DNA from: Chromera velia
Taxonomy: Eukaryota > Sar > Chromeraceae
DNA length: 18,333 nucleotides
Assembly: GCA_018398765.1 (NCBI GenBank)
Contig: JAHBMJ010002253.1
Coordinates: forward strand, 1-18,333
Direction of reading: 5' to 3'
This document shows, in pieces, positions 1 to 9,776 of the stretch. Below the pieces are notes generated by a model, which was given only the letters and a program-made list of their open reading frames with translations, did no database searches and was not told where the DNA came from. Made by a program: the position numbers and the translations under genes. The first letter of the stretch is position 1, and every line of letters starts with the position of its first letter.

Positions 1-101
1 AGCTCATCAGAACGAATCACCCCACGGCCTCTTGAACATTCTTCACTGTCACGTGCTTCCTGATGAACTTAAGAAAGGCTTTCATTGCCTCAGGACTTTC
101 T

Positions 102-308
102 TCACGCTTCTTTGCGCTTCTTCAACCACTCTTCAAACTTCGCAAACAGCCGAACCCAGCACTGCCAGTCTTAGTGGAACGGATTCCTGCATACCAGACA
201 CTTGCTAGTTGCTTTCCCTTTCACCTTGACTGAGCAACCTGTAATCTTATGAGGCTTGACGTTCTTCATTACCTCAGTAAAGCGGGCACCAATTCCTTTT
301 ATCATCAT
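102..308 (-). pseudogene. Degenerate lysine- and cysteine-containing coding remnant, unidentified
   Basis: Read on the minus strand from an ATG at 308-306, there is an open stretch of about 45 codons rich in Lys and Val. It ends with a Cys-x2-Cys motif (KCLVCRNPFH) at a TAA (173-171). The same frame then stays open for about 22 more codons (including FAKFEEWLKKRKEA) to a TGA at 104-102, after which a different frame continues with protein-like sequence towards the window edge. Coherent amino-acid composition across the stops suggests a decayed gene or transposon fragment. I do not recognise the family. The remnant may extend left of the window. It could also be chance, so confidence is low. 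Confidence 0.25.
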
Positions 309-1410
309 CTTTTTTCCCACTCTTCAACCAATCACTCTCAACACAATGTCAAAGATGAGATCTTTCTACACTTTCAGCTAATCAGATTCGATGCTGACCA
401 AGTATTGGAATCCAAGTGAGCCAACGGGCAGCTGGAAGTTGAGGTTCGAAGACCTGCAAACCTGCATCAAACACAGTATAACGAGCTGCTATGTATATCT
501 AGGAGGATCAGTGGCGGTGCACAAGAGGAGAGAGATGTGTCACTAGAAGGTTGTTACTTAGAGACGGAGTTTGTATCCCAAATGAATATGAAACGATCTG
601 CTAAGAAGTCTATGAACACAGATTCTCAACGCTCGAGCCTATCTCTAAGTCTCAATCAATCTCTCGACCTCACAACTCTCATCCCTTCGAACTTCTCAAC
701 AACTGTCATCCGCTTGCTAGAAGAACTGAATGATCATCTGTGTCCTAACGTTGCTTACAGTCTCTCTGCAACGCTTCACACAAATTTAAACACCGAATCG
801 GTTAAGTAACGCATGCAAACCACGCCTAAAAGCCTAGACCCCGGCAGATCTCGGCACCCGCCACAAGGCCCGCGCCCGTCCCGGCACGTGTGGAATGCCT
901 AAGTCGACACTGGCGTCGTCATTGGACCTGAGTCGTCCTAGCGTCGCCAGGCAGTCCGAGACAACAGTCATTTGATTCATAACTGAAACACGCGTTATTT
1001 TCTAGATTTTTTTGGATCCAAAGATCCCGGTCTCCACGCGTTTCCTTCTGTGCCCAAGGATATCATGCTTAGCGAGCTTCACTTCACTCTGCTCGATCTT
1101 GAATGCTCGAATCCTGGCTCCTTCGACCAGAGACGGGCACTCGATAACCACGAGACGGCCTCACAGTCAGCGAAGAAAGGCCCTGGCATGCCCCTCCGCA
1201 TACCACATCCATGCAACGCGGTATACGCGCACGCGGCCTTATACAGACCCCAATCCCCCCCTTGCCGGGGCCACGGCATGCTCCGCAGGAGCATTTTCTT
1301 TATTAAACCTTTTCTTTACATCCATAAATGCACTCCCAATTGATTGCGCCGCCACCTGTGTGGCATGATCCATCCCCATCCCATGATCCGCAATTATAAG
1401 TCAAAGCTTT
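309..1410. other. Intergenic region without a supported gene
   Basis: About 1.1 kb in which I see no supported gene. A 90-codon open frame at 537-809 starts at GTG, is Ser/Leu/Asn rich and matches nothing I recognise. Around 1000-1370 several short frames overlap on both strands, which is typical of non-coding DNA with moderate GC. A GC-richer patch lies at about 835-960. The right part presumably contains the promoter of the dehydrogenase gene, but no TATA box or other core element stands out. Confidence 0.5.
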
Positions 1411-1482
1411 TGCATGTCAGACCGTGACTCAGACGTCTCTCCACGCAGAGACGGCCAGGAAGGCCGACTTGTCTGACATGCA
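1411..1482. promoter_or_regulatory. Nested inverted repeats upstream of the dehydrogenase gene
   Basis: TGCATGTCAGAC (1411-1422) is matched by its perfect reverse complement GTCTGACATGCA (1471-1482). Inside lie two smaller inverted repeats: CGTCTCT/AGAGACG (1434-1440 and 1447-1453, 6-nt loop) and GGCC/GGCC (1453-1456 and 1462-1465). Together they could form a three-way cruciform, or a branched RNA if transcribed. The block sits about 105 bp before the ATG at 1588, so it could be a regulatory site or part of the 5' leader. The pairing is seen directly; the role is inferred. Confidence 0.4.
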
Positions 1483-1587
1483 CGGGATTGACGTCGGCAT
1501 TATGAGCTTCAAACCCCACAAGCACATGCAAGCACCAACAGCCTTCGCGGATCCTTTTGAGTCGCCAAAACATTCCTCAGCCACAGA

Positions 1588-3457
1588 ATGCGAACGTTGA
1601 GAGCCGTGGTGTTTCTTGCGGCGGTAGCCGTCTCCGGGGTGACATTTTCTTTTCACAGTCCGTCTCCTCCGCCCCTCTTATCTCTACGAGAACGGAGGGC
1701 CTCGAAACTGTGCACCAGACTTGCAATGAGCTCTGGTGACCTCGGAGTAGTGATCACAGGCGCTGCAGGTGGAGTTGGGTTTGCGTATGCGAATGAGTTT
1801 CTGAACAGGGGACACAAAGTTCTCATTTGCGACGTGCGGGACCCCAGTGAAGCAGTCAGAGCGCTGGCAGAGAAGAATGCAGGTAGGCCCCTTGGAGGGA
1901 GACACGGCGTGAATTGGGAGTCTGCAGGGGTGATCTACGAATCATGACCGATAGTTCAACGGATACTTAGGAGTATTTTGCAATGCATGTAATTGTGCAG
2001 GGACAAGTGTCTTTGGTGTGCAGTCCGACGTCAGCAACGCGAAAGACGTAAAAAAACTGGCAGAGACAGCAAAGAAGTTACTTGGATCCGTGCACTACTG
2101 GATTAATAACGCAGGTGGGTGTGAGTCGATGAGTAAATGTGTGGAGGGCAGCGTACCTTTGTCCGTCTACTCATTGCTGGAGATGGATTCTACTTGAATA
2201 TGGAATTGGGCACCCACAGAGCAGAATCTCTCCACGCCGCATTTCTTCCAAAGGAGACACACGCGGTCCGGGGTGGCGTTTTGCCTCGCCGGGGCCTCGC
2301 TTTGTAACGTCATTTCTCGCATGCGCTGCTCGAGTTTTATTTCTGTTACCTGTGTCCCTCTGTGTGTGTGTGTGTGTTCACTTGAATGTGTTGTGGGCGC
2401 AAGAGTGGACGCGAGGAAGGGAGAGGGAAGGGAGAGGAAAAGAAGAGAAAGACAGAGAAACGAAAAGAAAAGGGAAAAAGTTATAGAGTGACAGATTCAC
2501 ATCCACTCGAGCGCACGCCTTCACTGACTCACACTGGTGAGTGTGTGCCAACCCGGCCACTCAGTCTCTGTTATCACACAAGTGCTGCCTCTTCATGCTT
2601 GCGGCACTCAAGAAATGCCTCTGTGTCTCTATGCAGATAGTGATCTTTTCCCTTTTTGTCACTCTCCCACTCACTCACCCACCCACCCTCTCGCAAAGAG
2701 ACGCCCCTGCTAGGAGAATGTACCTCCCGTCCGTCTCATCTTCAGCGCAGTCTTTTCCTGCCTTCACCCACTCTATATTCATCTCTCTGGCGGCACTCAC
2801 CCCTTGTGATTCTGCCTTCCGGCATTGACGCACGCAGGTGTAAACGGGGGTCGCTTGGCTCTGACTGAGATCTCTGCGGAGCAAGTCGAGGCCGTGGTGA
2901 AGGTGAACGCCCTGGGGACTCTGCTGTGTACTCGTGAGGCTTTGAGGCTGATGCAGAGCCAAGAGGGGGTAACGGGGCATATCTTCAATACAGTGGGGTC
3001 GGGGGTCAAGGGGGGGGGTACACCAGGGTATGCTGCATACGGCCTGACGAAGCGGGGGATACCTCAGATGACGTCTTCTCTTGTAAAGGAGCTAGAGGAG
3101 GGTGTGCAAGGGAGGGAGAAGAAAGCAACTCCTGGAAAGGTGATGGTGCACACGTTATCTCCAGGAATGGTATTCACAAAGCTTCTGTTGGACGATTCAA
3201 CGCCAGAGCTTCGGAAGTTTCCCTTCGGAGTTCTGGCTGCACAGCCTGAAGAGGTCGCAGCGGACTTGGTTCCAAAAATTCTCAACACAGAAAAGCAGGG
3301 AAGCTCTGTTGAGTTTTTGACTTTGGGCAAAATTCTGTGGGCGTTTTTCCGAAGATTTGTCCTGCGTCAAAAGAGCAAATACGTGGATGACAACGGCAAC
3401 ATCATCAAATACCCAGGGAAGGAGTATGACCAGTTGGGGGTTCGGAAACAATTTTAG
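1588..3457 (+). CDS. Plastid-targeted short-chain dehydrogenase, NYC1/NOL (chlorophyll b reductase)-like, three exons
   Basis: Exons 1588-1882, 2001-2114 and 2838-3457 join in frame to 342 codons; both introns (118 and 723 bp) are GT...AG with phase 1 junctions. Residues 1-20 form a signal-peptide-like hydrophobic stretch, followed by a Ser/Pro/Arg-rich transit-peptide-like region to about residue 48, as expected for import into a complex plastid. The Rossmann-fold SDR follows: TGAAGGVG (57-64) for the dinucleotide, WINNAG (132-137), Asn160, Ser191 and the catalytic YGLTK (Tyr204, Lys208). The C-terminal part (HTLSPGMVFTKLLLDDS, then AAQPEEVAADLVPKI) resembles the segment characteristic of NYC1/NOL proteins, NADPH-dependent reductases of the chlorophyll b formyl group on thylakoids. 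Length is close to plant NOL (about 350 aa). The ATG at 1588 is the only one giving this leader. If the host lacks chlorophyll b, the substrate must differ. SDR assignment is near certain; the subfamily is likely. Confidence 0.85.
2413..2452 (+). repeat. Uninterrupted purine tract in dehydrogenase intron 2
   Basis: Forty consecutive purines on the plus strand lie within intron 2 (2115-2837), just after a short TG dinucleotide run near 2363-2377; purine-rich sequence continues to about 2480. Such tracts can form triplex (H-DNA). The rest of the intron is pyrimidine-rich towards its acceptor at 2836-2837. I see no coding sequence in the intron. Confidence 0.5.
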
Positions 3458-4348
3458 TTTGCGAATGCATGTATGATGTGCTTCGATGAGTCTGAATTCT
3501 GTGAGGAAATATTCCGGCCAGGTCGTTTTGGCGTCCAACAGTAACACCGTCTTACACCTTTTTTTAGATCAATGTATTCGATCGCCCGGCCCCTAGCCCG
3601 GCCCACCAGTGCCTGCACTTATGCAACCAAGCGGTGCTAGCTTGATAGTGTATGATCGAATTGAACGAATCCATCTGAGCGTATCGGACACTGTCAGAGG
3701 GAGAGAAAGACGTCGGTAAGGGGGCCCGGAGCAGGTCGCACGGCTCCGACCTGACGCCTTCTAAGCTGACACAACAGCTCAGACTAGGAGCCGGGGGCAT
3801 GTACGGATGAGCGGACCACATCTTCGGTCAATTAAGAGTCGATCACCTAGCTCTACTAGCACCTCTATTGCTGGGAAGGATAGATTGATTCGTTCTTGTA
3901 TTTCTCTAGGTATTTCTAGGTTTCTGTATGTGTTTTCTCCCATAGGGAGGACTAGCTTAAGGACTAATTTATCTAGGCTTCGACTAAAGAAGCAAAAAAA
4001 AGAAGAAGAAAATAAGAAGAAAATCTAGAAGAAAATAAGCAATCAGATAAGTTTTTTTTTTTTTTCTTTCTTTTTTCTAGTTTTTTTTTTAATAATACAT
4101 ATACATTTTAAACCTATAAAAAACACTTCACAACAGTTGCGCAACACCTGAGACTCTTACACCTCAAAACAACAGTTGCTCAACATCTGAGTTATTTAAA
4201 TAACAGTTAGCACAACCGAGCATAACATACGCTAGACATATATGATGACTCAAAAATGAAAAAGACATAGCACAACATTGATGTTCCGTGTTTTACCTGT
4301 CCCCTACTGCCCCCGGAGTTGTTTTATAAAAAAAAAGAAAAATAAACG
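3458..4348. other. Non-coding spacer with AT-rich tracts
   Basis: After the dehydrogenase stop there is about 0.9 kb with no supported gene. It begins with the presumed 3' untranslated region and becomes strongly AT-rich after 3980, with A- and T-runs. Two imperfect direct copies of a 22-bp unit starting CAACAGTTG occur at 4131-4152 and 4170-4191. I see no other element. Confidence 0.45.
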
Positions 4349-4356
4349 GTTTTATA

Positions 4357-4592
4357 TACCTCCCTAAACCTAAGTACCACTTGAAAAAACATATAATTAA
4401 GATGATCTGTATCTGCGTCATCGTTTTTCAAGAGACTCTCTACGCCTGCAGCATAGACGGTCAAGACACCGTCTAGATATGCGGCTTTGGCTTTTAAGAC
4501 ACCAAAAATGATCCGCGCCTGCGGCGTGGACTTTCAAGCTTATCCAAAAATGCGGCTTGAACTTTTAAGTGGTAGTTAGGTTTAGGGAGGTC
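4357..4592 (+). mobile_element. MITE copy M1, complete, with 8-bp target duplication
   Basis: A 236-bp element has terminal inverted repeats of about 28 bp. The left end reads ACCTCCCTAAACCTAAGTAC from 4358; the right end is its near-perfect reverse complement ending GGAGGT at 4591. It is flanked by GTTTTATA at 4349-4356 and 4593-4600, an 8-bp target duplication. No open reading frame is present, so it is non-autonomous. Its reverse complement aligns along its full length with the interrupted copy M2 (8900-15753), which defines a family in this genome. An 8-bp duplication is typical of hAT transposons, but the termini alone do not prove the superfamily. Confidence 0.85.
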
Positions 4593-4600
4593 GTTTTATA

Positions 4601-5320
4601 AGGCGATAATATAGATGATTCTGGGGATTTTTTTTTTTTTTAAGCTGCCGGCGTCTAGTACTAGTACTGGGATGCTATATCAAGCAAATTTTTACAAAGT
4701 ATCGGCAAGGGGACCTCCTTTGCATGAGGCGCTCGTCACTAGCTGCATTAACTCTGCGCCCTCGCACCGGCGCCGGACGCCATGCCAATGCCTGTAAAGC
4801 CATGATTTTGAGTCCCGCGGCTGTGCCGCGGGGCTCTTCAATTTGGTCCGCGGCTGCGCCGCGGACTCTTTCAAGCCCCTCCGCGGCGGCGCACCCTTCC
4901 CCGCCCCNNNCCCCGCCGGCCCTGCCAATATATACTTATAAAACGAGCAATTTGCGCCGCAGGCGCCAGTTTTTTTCGGAAGGCTCTTTGGTATGCATGT
5001 TTTCGAGGTTTTTTAGATACCGCAGTGTTCATGGTCAAACGTCACGGTGCCGTGGAGCAGCACCAAGCGCCGCGGTTATAAAACCTTGAAGAAAAGGGGG
5101 GAACCGCGGCGGCGTGGCACGATTGTAGTAATGACTTAAGCGGGCCTAGTGGGAGGCTAGGAGATGATCTTAGGAGGACACACACTCACTATATACATGT
5201 AGAAGTTTGTTCATGCAGGTCGTGTTCAGGGAAGACATCATTTCACACAGATGCAGTCAGTCTAGTGTATTCTAGTGTCTGACTGACAGACAGACGTGCA
5301 TGTGCATACATATATGTAAT
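4601..5320. other. Unassigned spacer with GC hairpins and an assembly gap
   Basis: No gene is supported here. The stretch holds a T-run near 4628, GC-rich hairpins (4814-4866), three Ns (4908-4910), further GCCGCGG-type motifs near 5055-5110, and plain mixed sequence up to the LINE target duplication. Open frames crossing this part are driven by GC content and one runs through the Ns. Confidence 0.5.
4814..4866. repeat. Two tandem GC-rich hairpins of a shared type (core CCGCGGC-N3-GCCGCGG)
   Basis: CCCGCGGC-tgt-GCCGCGGG (4814-4832, 8-bp stem) is followed by GTCCGCGGC-tgc-GCCGCGGAC (4846-4866, 9-bp stem). Both have 3-nt loops. A third partial unit begins at 4881. The same core in reverse-complement form occurs at 16018-16036, more than 11 kb away, so this is a dispersed palindromic motif rather than local low complexity. 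Confidence 0.6.
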
Positions 5321-5409
5321 AGTGACTGTGATACTAGTCACTGTGTCCATCTTTTGACCTCCCTGAACCTAAATACCACTTGAAAGTTCAAGCCGCATTT
5401 TTGGATAAG
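5321..5409 (+). repeat. Left copy of 89-bp target-site duplication flanking the LINE
   Basis: This 89-bp segment matches 8865-8953 over its full length with seven substitutions and no gaps. It consists of about 36 bp of flank followed by the first 50 bp of a MITE of the M1/M2 family. It immediately precedes the LINE. The last 17 bp are nearly repeated once more (5410-5426), a small junction duplication. It is therefore best read as the LINE target duplication, not as an independent MITE copy. Confidence 0.7.
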
Positions 5410-5426
5410 CCGTATTTTTGGATAAG

Positions 5427-8400
5427 GGCCTTTCTTGGAAAGATGAAAAGAAAAGGATTGAAGTCGACTTCATACAGGCTTGCACTTATTATGAAGGGGG
5501 TGCCCTAGCTACTTTCATTGATTTGTTTTTGGTTGATCCTCCTCTTCTTGGTTTGTGGAATTCTTTTGGGGTTGAGCTATAGCCTGATGCAGCCCCCGAA
5601 CATGCGGCCGTTTCTCTATCTCTCAACCTCTCATCTCCGCCAAAACCGAATAACAACTCGCCGCTTCACCCTTCCCTTGTCCTATCCCCTTCTTTCACAA
5701 AGCCAGGAAGGCAAACGCCGGTCACCAATGATGAGATGATGCCTCTGGCAACTTCAATAAAAGATTTAGCAAAGAAGCTTTAGCCTGGGTTATGGGACGC
5801 CGGGATTCAGAAATTGAAAAAAGAAGGCAAGCCTATTCCATTCATACCTTCGCCTCCTCCTCCTCCCCTCTTCCCCCCTCCCCTTGTGTCCGTCCCTTTT
5901 TTCTACCCCGATACTCAGATACCACCTTCTGCCTTTCCGTCTTCCACTTGTTCTATCTCTCTGCCACCGAGAAGCCAAATAGCCAGACTCACCTAACAGT
6001 GGGAGCATGTACTCACACAACCCAAGGAGAGAAAATGAAAGCCAACTCATTCGAGTAAAAGTGAAAAGAAAGAAAAGGCTGTCGCACCTTAGAGAGATCA
6101 AGAATGCAGGGAGATTCAGAAGAGAGTTAGATCCGCAGAAAGGGAAGAGAAGGAAGAAAGAGAACTTTGGGGGGATGAAGACGAGCGGTGCATCACAGCA
6201 AAAAGAAAGATGAACAGGTTAAACAGAGAGAGAAGGAAGTTGATAGCAAGAAAAAAGAGAAAGTATGCCATTCTTTAGGCAAAGAGACTCGCAGAAGAAG
6301 CTGCTAAGGACCCAGCAGCCTTATGGAAATGGAGGAGGGAGAGAAAAAAGGCAGAGAGTAGGAGTGAGGAAAAAAAGCCGTCCGCCTTTTCGTTTTCAAA
6401 TTTTTGGGCCGATGTGTTCAATGGAGATGGACTGGAGCCTCACAAGAAGGATGAAACACCAGCTCCCCCCCCGGCACCTTTCTTCTCTTTCGATAAATGT
6501 GAGAAGATACTGAAGGCAATCGACCTAAAGAAGGCAGCCGGCCTCGAAGGAATCTCCCCTGCGCAGGTACATTTATACTTTTCCTCTTCTCGTCTGTCTC
6601 GTTTTCTTCTTTTTATTTTCTTCAATCTTTTTTTCCTTTTTTCTTTCTGGCCAGAAAAGTAGAACTTCATTCGAATCGCTCCTGTTCCAAAAGGTTACGT
6701 CTCTCCTTTTTATGACGAATGGAGGCCCATATACATCGTCTGCCTTCTGGCAAAGTTGTTCGCGTTGTTAATGGATGGCCGGTTAAGGGAGACAACGAAT
6801 ATAGATGAACGACAGGTGGGTTTCAGGAAGGGGGTTGGTACAAGGGAAGCGATAGCTGCTCTTCATGCTCTCACGGCTTCAGCAAAGAAGAGACACAGAC
6901 CCCTCTTTGCAGCGTTTGTTGACTTCAGCAAGGTATTTGACCGAGTACCCAGAAAGAAAATGATTGACAGACTTAGAGAGGAAGGAGTCAGCGAGAAGGA
7001 CGTGTGCATAATTCATTCCATGTATATGAATGTGTGGAGAAGGGTGGATGGGTCGGATTGGGTCTTTCCCGAAAGTTCAGGGGTAAAACAGGGAGATCCA
7101 CTTTCTCCTCTTCTTTTTCTTTTGTTTATTAATAATATTCATTCTGCTCTAAGTGTTGATCCAGAAGGGAGGGAAGCTGTTAATGGCTTGGATGGGGAAT
7201 CAGATACGGATGAAAGACAGAGGGGGGAAGAATGCGGAGAGAGGAGGGAGGAGAGTGAAACAATGGAGCAGCGACCCCGTATCCCTGAGGAGGTAAAATT
7301 GGCGGACTTACTGCTTCAGAGCATAGGTTACGCAGACGATCTTGTTATTTTTGCTCACTCTTCTTCTGACCTGTAGTGGCGTTTGGACCGTTTGGCCTCT
7401 TATTGTCAAGAACATGGGTTGAAAGTGAATTTAAAGAAAACAAAAGTTCTTGCACTCTCAGGCTCAAGAAGAGAAATAGAAGGGGAAGTGACTTTTGAAG
7501 GGAAGACAGTTGAATGTGTAGAGAGCTATAAATACCTTGGGTATCGTGTGTTTGAGGGAGAGGACCCACGAAAGTCAGTCAGGGACCGACTTGAAAATGC
7601 TGAACGCTGTTTAGGGGCAGTGATGGGCACTTGTTCATCCTTAGGTCCTTTGCTCTCCCGATGCAAAGTTCGTTTACTGCAGGCGCTCTGGGAGCCGGTG
7701 GCAACGTACTCGCTGGAAGCCTTGCCAGTAAGTCAGAGAGATATCGTTGCACTTGATGCATTGTAGCTTCGATTTGTGTGCTGGACATTCCGTTTGTCCT
7801 ATAACTCTTTCAAGGTGCCAACTTTGGTTTCGGTTGGTGTGCGTCCCATAAGAGAGATCCTTTTTTGTCGGTTGGGAGGTTTCATAGAAAGCATAAAGAG
7901 AACAGAAAGGGAGGTTCTTCGGGCAGTCTGGGATATATGGTACAGATTGCTGACCCCAGTGTGGGCCAATTCAGCCAGTAGCATGCTTCAGACAATCGTA
8001 CCAGATCTTTTGAGAAAAGAAAGCCAGAGAGGGAGAAACAGAACGAATAAATGGACACTCAGGCAGAAAGCGAGGGAAAGGGAAGCCTCAGATTGGTTGT
8101 CAGAATGGTTGACTTCAAGACCTGTTGGCGAGCATGGACTCACTCGTTCATGTGGTATCTATCCACACAACTCCCGACTGAGCAATTTTCAAATAGAGAA
8201 CCGATCGCACCAGCGTCTGGCCATGTTACTTTTAGGGGGGAGGGTTAGAAGGGGGTGGGGTTACACAGTTCAATTGCGTCCTCTGCCTCGCTTTCTCTTG
8301 TTTGGTAGTTCTCTTTTCACTTCTCTCCTTCGAGCATGTGCTGGTGGGGGAAAGAGACACGGTGGATCCTGCGAAGAACACTGTATTCACTGTCCTGCAG

Positions 8401-8669
8401 TCGAAGGTAAAAAAGTGATCAACGATGTGGTGTATCGATTGTCTGCATACGTGCGAACAGAGCAGCTTAGATCCAAACTTCACTCGCTGGCAGAGAGAGT
8501 GAAAGAGAGAACAGGAATCGGTGAAAGGGTCTGCAGAGCAAGATGGACTGCTGCAGCTGGGGGAAGAGGTATCGGGGAAGAAGAGACATATGTAAGAGAG
8601 CTCGTTTCATTCATTATGGACCGGGAGCCGAAGAAGGCAAGTGCACTGATCGAAGCTTGTCTGAAATGA
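5427..8669 (+). pseudogene. LINE ORF2-type polyprotein: endonuclease tail, reverse transcriptase, C-terminal domain; nine internal stops
   Basis: One frame runs from 5427 to the TGA at 8667-8669, about 1,080 codons, with no frameshift. Domains in order: an endonuclease end (IDLFLVDPPLLGLW, then PEHAAVSLSL, the usual Asp/Glu-His segment); a Pro-rich and then charged, probably coiled linker (5810-6400); and a reverse transcriptase from about 6414, with AAGLEGISPAQ, PVPKG, FVDFSKVFDRVPR (catalytic Asp at 6921), KQGDPLSP and YADD (7329-7340), then GLKVNLKKTKVL and YKYLGY. The C-terminal part (to 8669) has a Cys/His cluster (SCEEHCIHC). Internal stops are TAG at 5580, 5781, 6090, 6276, 6660, 7374 and 7764, TAA at 5994 and TGA at 6036. 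The stop at 6660 sits where LINEs usually have Trp, and 7374 where they commonly have Gln. The copy is non-functional. Confidence 0.85.
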
Positions 8670-8864
8670 GTGCGCGCACGTCTTATGTGGTTGTTCAGCC
8701 TTTAGCTTCAGCCTAGGCTGCGGAGGGTCGTGGTTGTTCATATTCATGCAGAAGCAGGCTAAGCTGCGGCGGTTTGCTCCTTTTGTTTATAACTGCATGC
8801 ATGGGTTGCCATTTATCTCTAGTTTCAGAGACTCTAGGCTTAACCACAATTAAGTAAGTAAGTA
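5427..8864 (+). mobile_element. 5'-truncated APE-type LINE (non-LTR retrotransposon)
   Basis: The element begins inside the C-terminal end of an apurinic-type endonuclease domain, carries reverse transcriptase and a C-terminal domain, and ends in a short TAAG tandem tail (about 8849-8864). Truncation at the 5' end, a simple-repeat 3' tail and flanking direct repeats are hallmarks of target-primed reverse transcription. The 3' untranslated region (8670-8848) contains the palindrome AGCCTAGGCT near 8711. No first ORF (gag-like) is present, being lost by the truncation. Confidence 0.85.
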
Positions 8865-8953
8865 AGTGACTGTGATACTAGTCAATGTGTTCATCTTTTG
8901 ACCTCCTTAAACCTAAGTACTTCTTGAAAGTTCAAGCCGCATTTTTGGATAAG
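8865..8953 (+). repeat. Right copy of 89-bp target-site duplication flanking the LINE
   Basis: Begins directly after the TAAG tail of the LINE and matches 5321-5409 with seven substitutions in 89 positions. From 8900 onward it is also the left end of MITE copy M2, which continues uninterrupted to 8980. That continuity shows the pre-insertion locus was the MITE, with the LINE entering about 53 bp inside it. Confidence 0.7.
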
Positions 8954-8980
8954 CTTGAAAGTCTGCACCACAGGCGCGGA

Positions 8981-9724
8981 CTAGGCGATGCACAGTGGTA
9001 AAAAAAAAAAAAATAGACCTTTCCAGATTTTTTTTTTTTTTTTCTATGAAGGATTTCCTAGAGCACCTCTAGGAGCACCTAGAGGAGCACCTTTTAGAAG
9101 TCCTTTTAAACTAACTTCCTCGCGAACTCATTATTCAACTCAAAGTTTTAAACATCTTTCAACCCTAGTTTCAACCCTAGTTCTAGTTCTAGTTGTTATT
9201 GTACGTTTGTCTCTACTAGTGTCTTCACCATTCCATCATCGACTTTGTTGAACACGGACCAACCGATCTTTTTTCCCTTGTTTAACTGCACTGTCACCAG
9301 ACTTTTCTCTTGTATGGCACTGTATGCAGCGACCATCGTAAAAGGGGATTAGAGGGATGAAGGCGAGCGGGCGGGCGAAGGGAAAAAGGGCTCTCTTTTG
9401 TCCTATGTAAAGAGTGACAAGAAAGATAAATGCATGGATACAGACAGAAGAGCAGACAAAGGAGAAGTTCTTTGACTGGCTCTTTGACGATATCTAGGAT
9501 GATATACATTTTGAAGCTCTAGTCGAAGCTAGTTTTGATCAATCTTTTTAAGTGTCTACCAAGCTAAAAGTGAAACTAAGATCCTAGATATGATTCAAAC
9601 TCTAGTTGAAGCTAGTTATTTAACCTTTATTTTTTTTACATATACAATAAAATTTTTTTTTTTTAAAAAAGAAAGAATAGACGTTTTCAATTTTTTTTTT
9701 TTTTAACCACTGTGCATCGCCTAG
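8981..9724. mobile_element. Non-autonomous TIR element, hAT-like by its 8-bp target duplication
   Basis: Perfect 19-bp terminal inverted repeats CTAGGCGATGCACAGTGGT lie at 8981-8999 and, inverted, at 9706-9724. They are flanked by a perfect 8-bp direct repeat GGCGCGGA (8973-8980 and 9725-9732) within MITE sequence. Just inside each TIR is a run of 13 or more A (left) or T (right), extending the inverted symmetry. The 744-bp interior encodes no recognisable transposase. It has small direct repeats such as TTTCAACCCTAG twice near 9157-9180. Boundaries are firm; hAT assignment rests on duplication length only, since the TIR does not start with the common CAGGG. Confidence 0.8.
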
Positions 9725-9776
9725 GGCGCGGATCATTTACGGTGTCTTAAAAGCTAAAGCCGTATATCTAGATGCT

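Noticed and set aside
1012-1368. Open frame of 118 codons upstream of the dehydrogenase
   Set aside because: It begins at a non-ATG codon, overlaps other frames on both strands and shows no motif or coding-like composition.
4566-4592. Telomere-like TTTAGGG in the MITE termini
   Set aside because: Only one unit is present in each TIR with no tandem array, so a telomeric origin is not supported.
5359-5426. A third, independent MITE copy
   Set aside because: It shares its left flank with M2 and ends exactly where the LINE begins, so it is the duplicated target of the LINE insertion.
6567-6654. Possible intron in the LINE (GT start, long pyrimidine tract, CAG end)
   Set aside because: The LINE frame stays open through it, and its length matches the usual spacing between the first RT motif and the PxPK motif. 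Removing 88 bases would break the frame.
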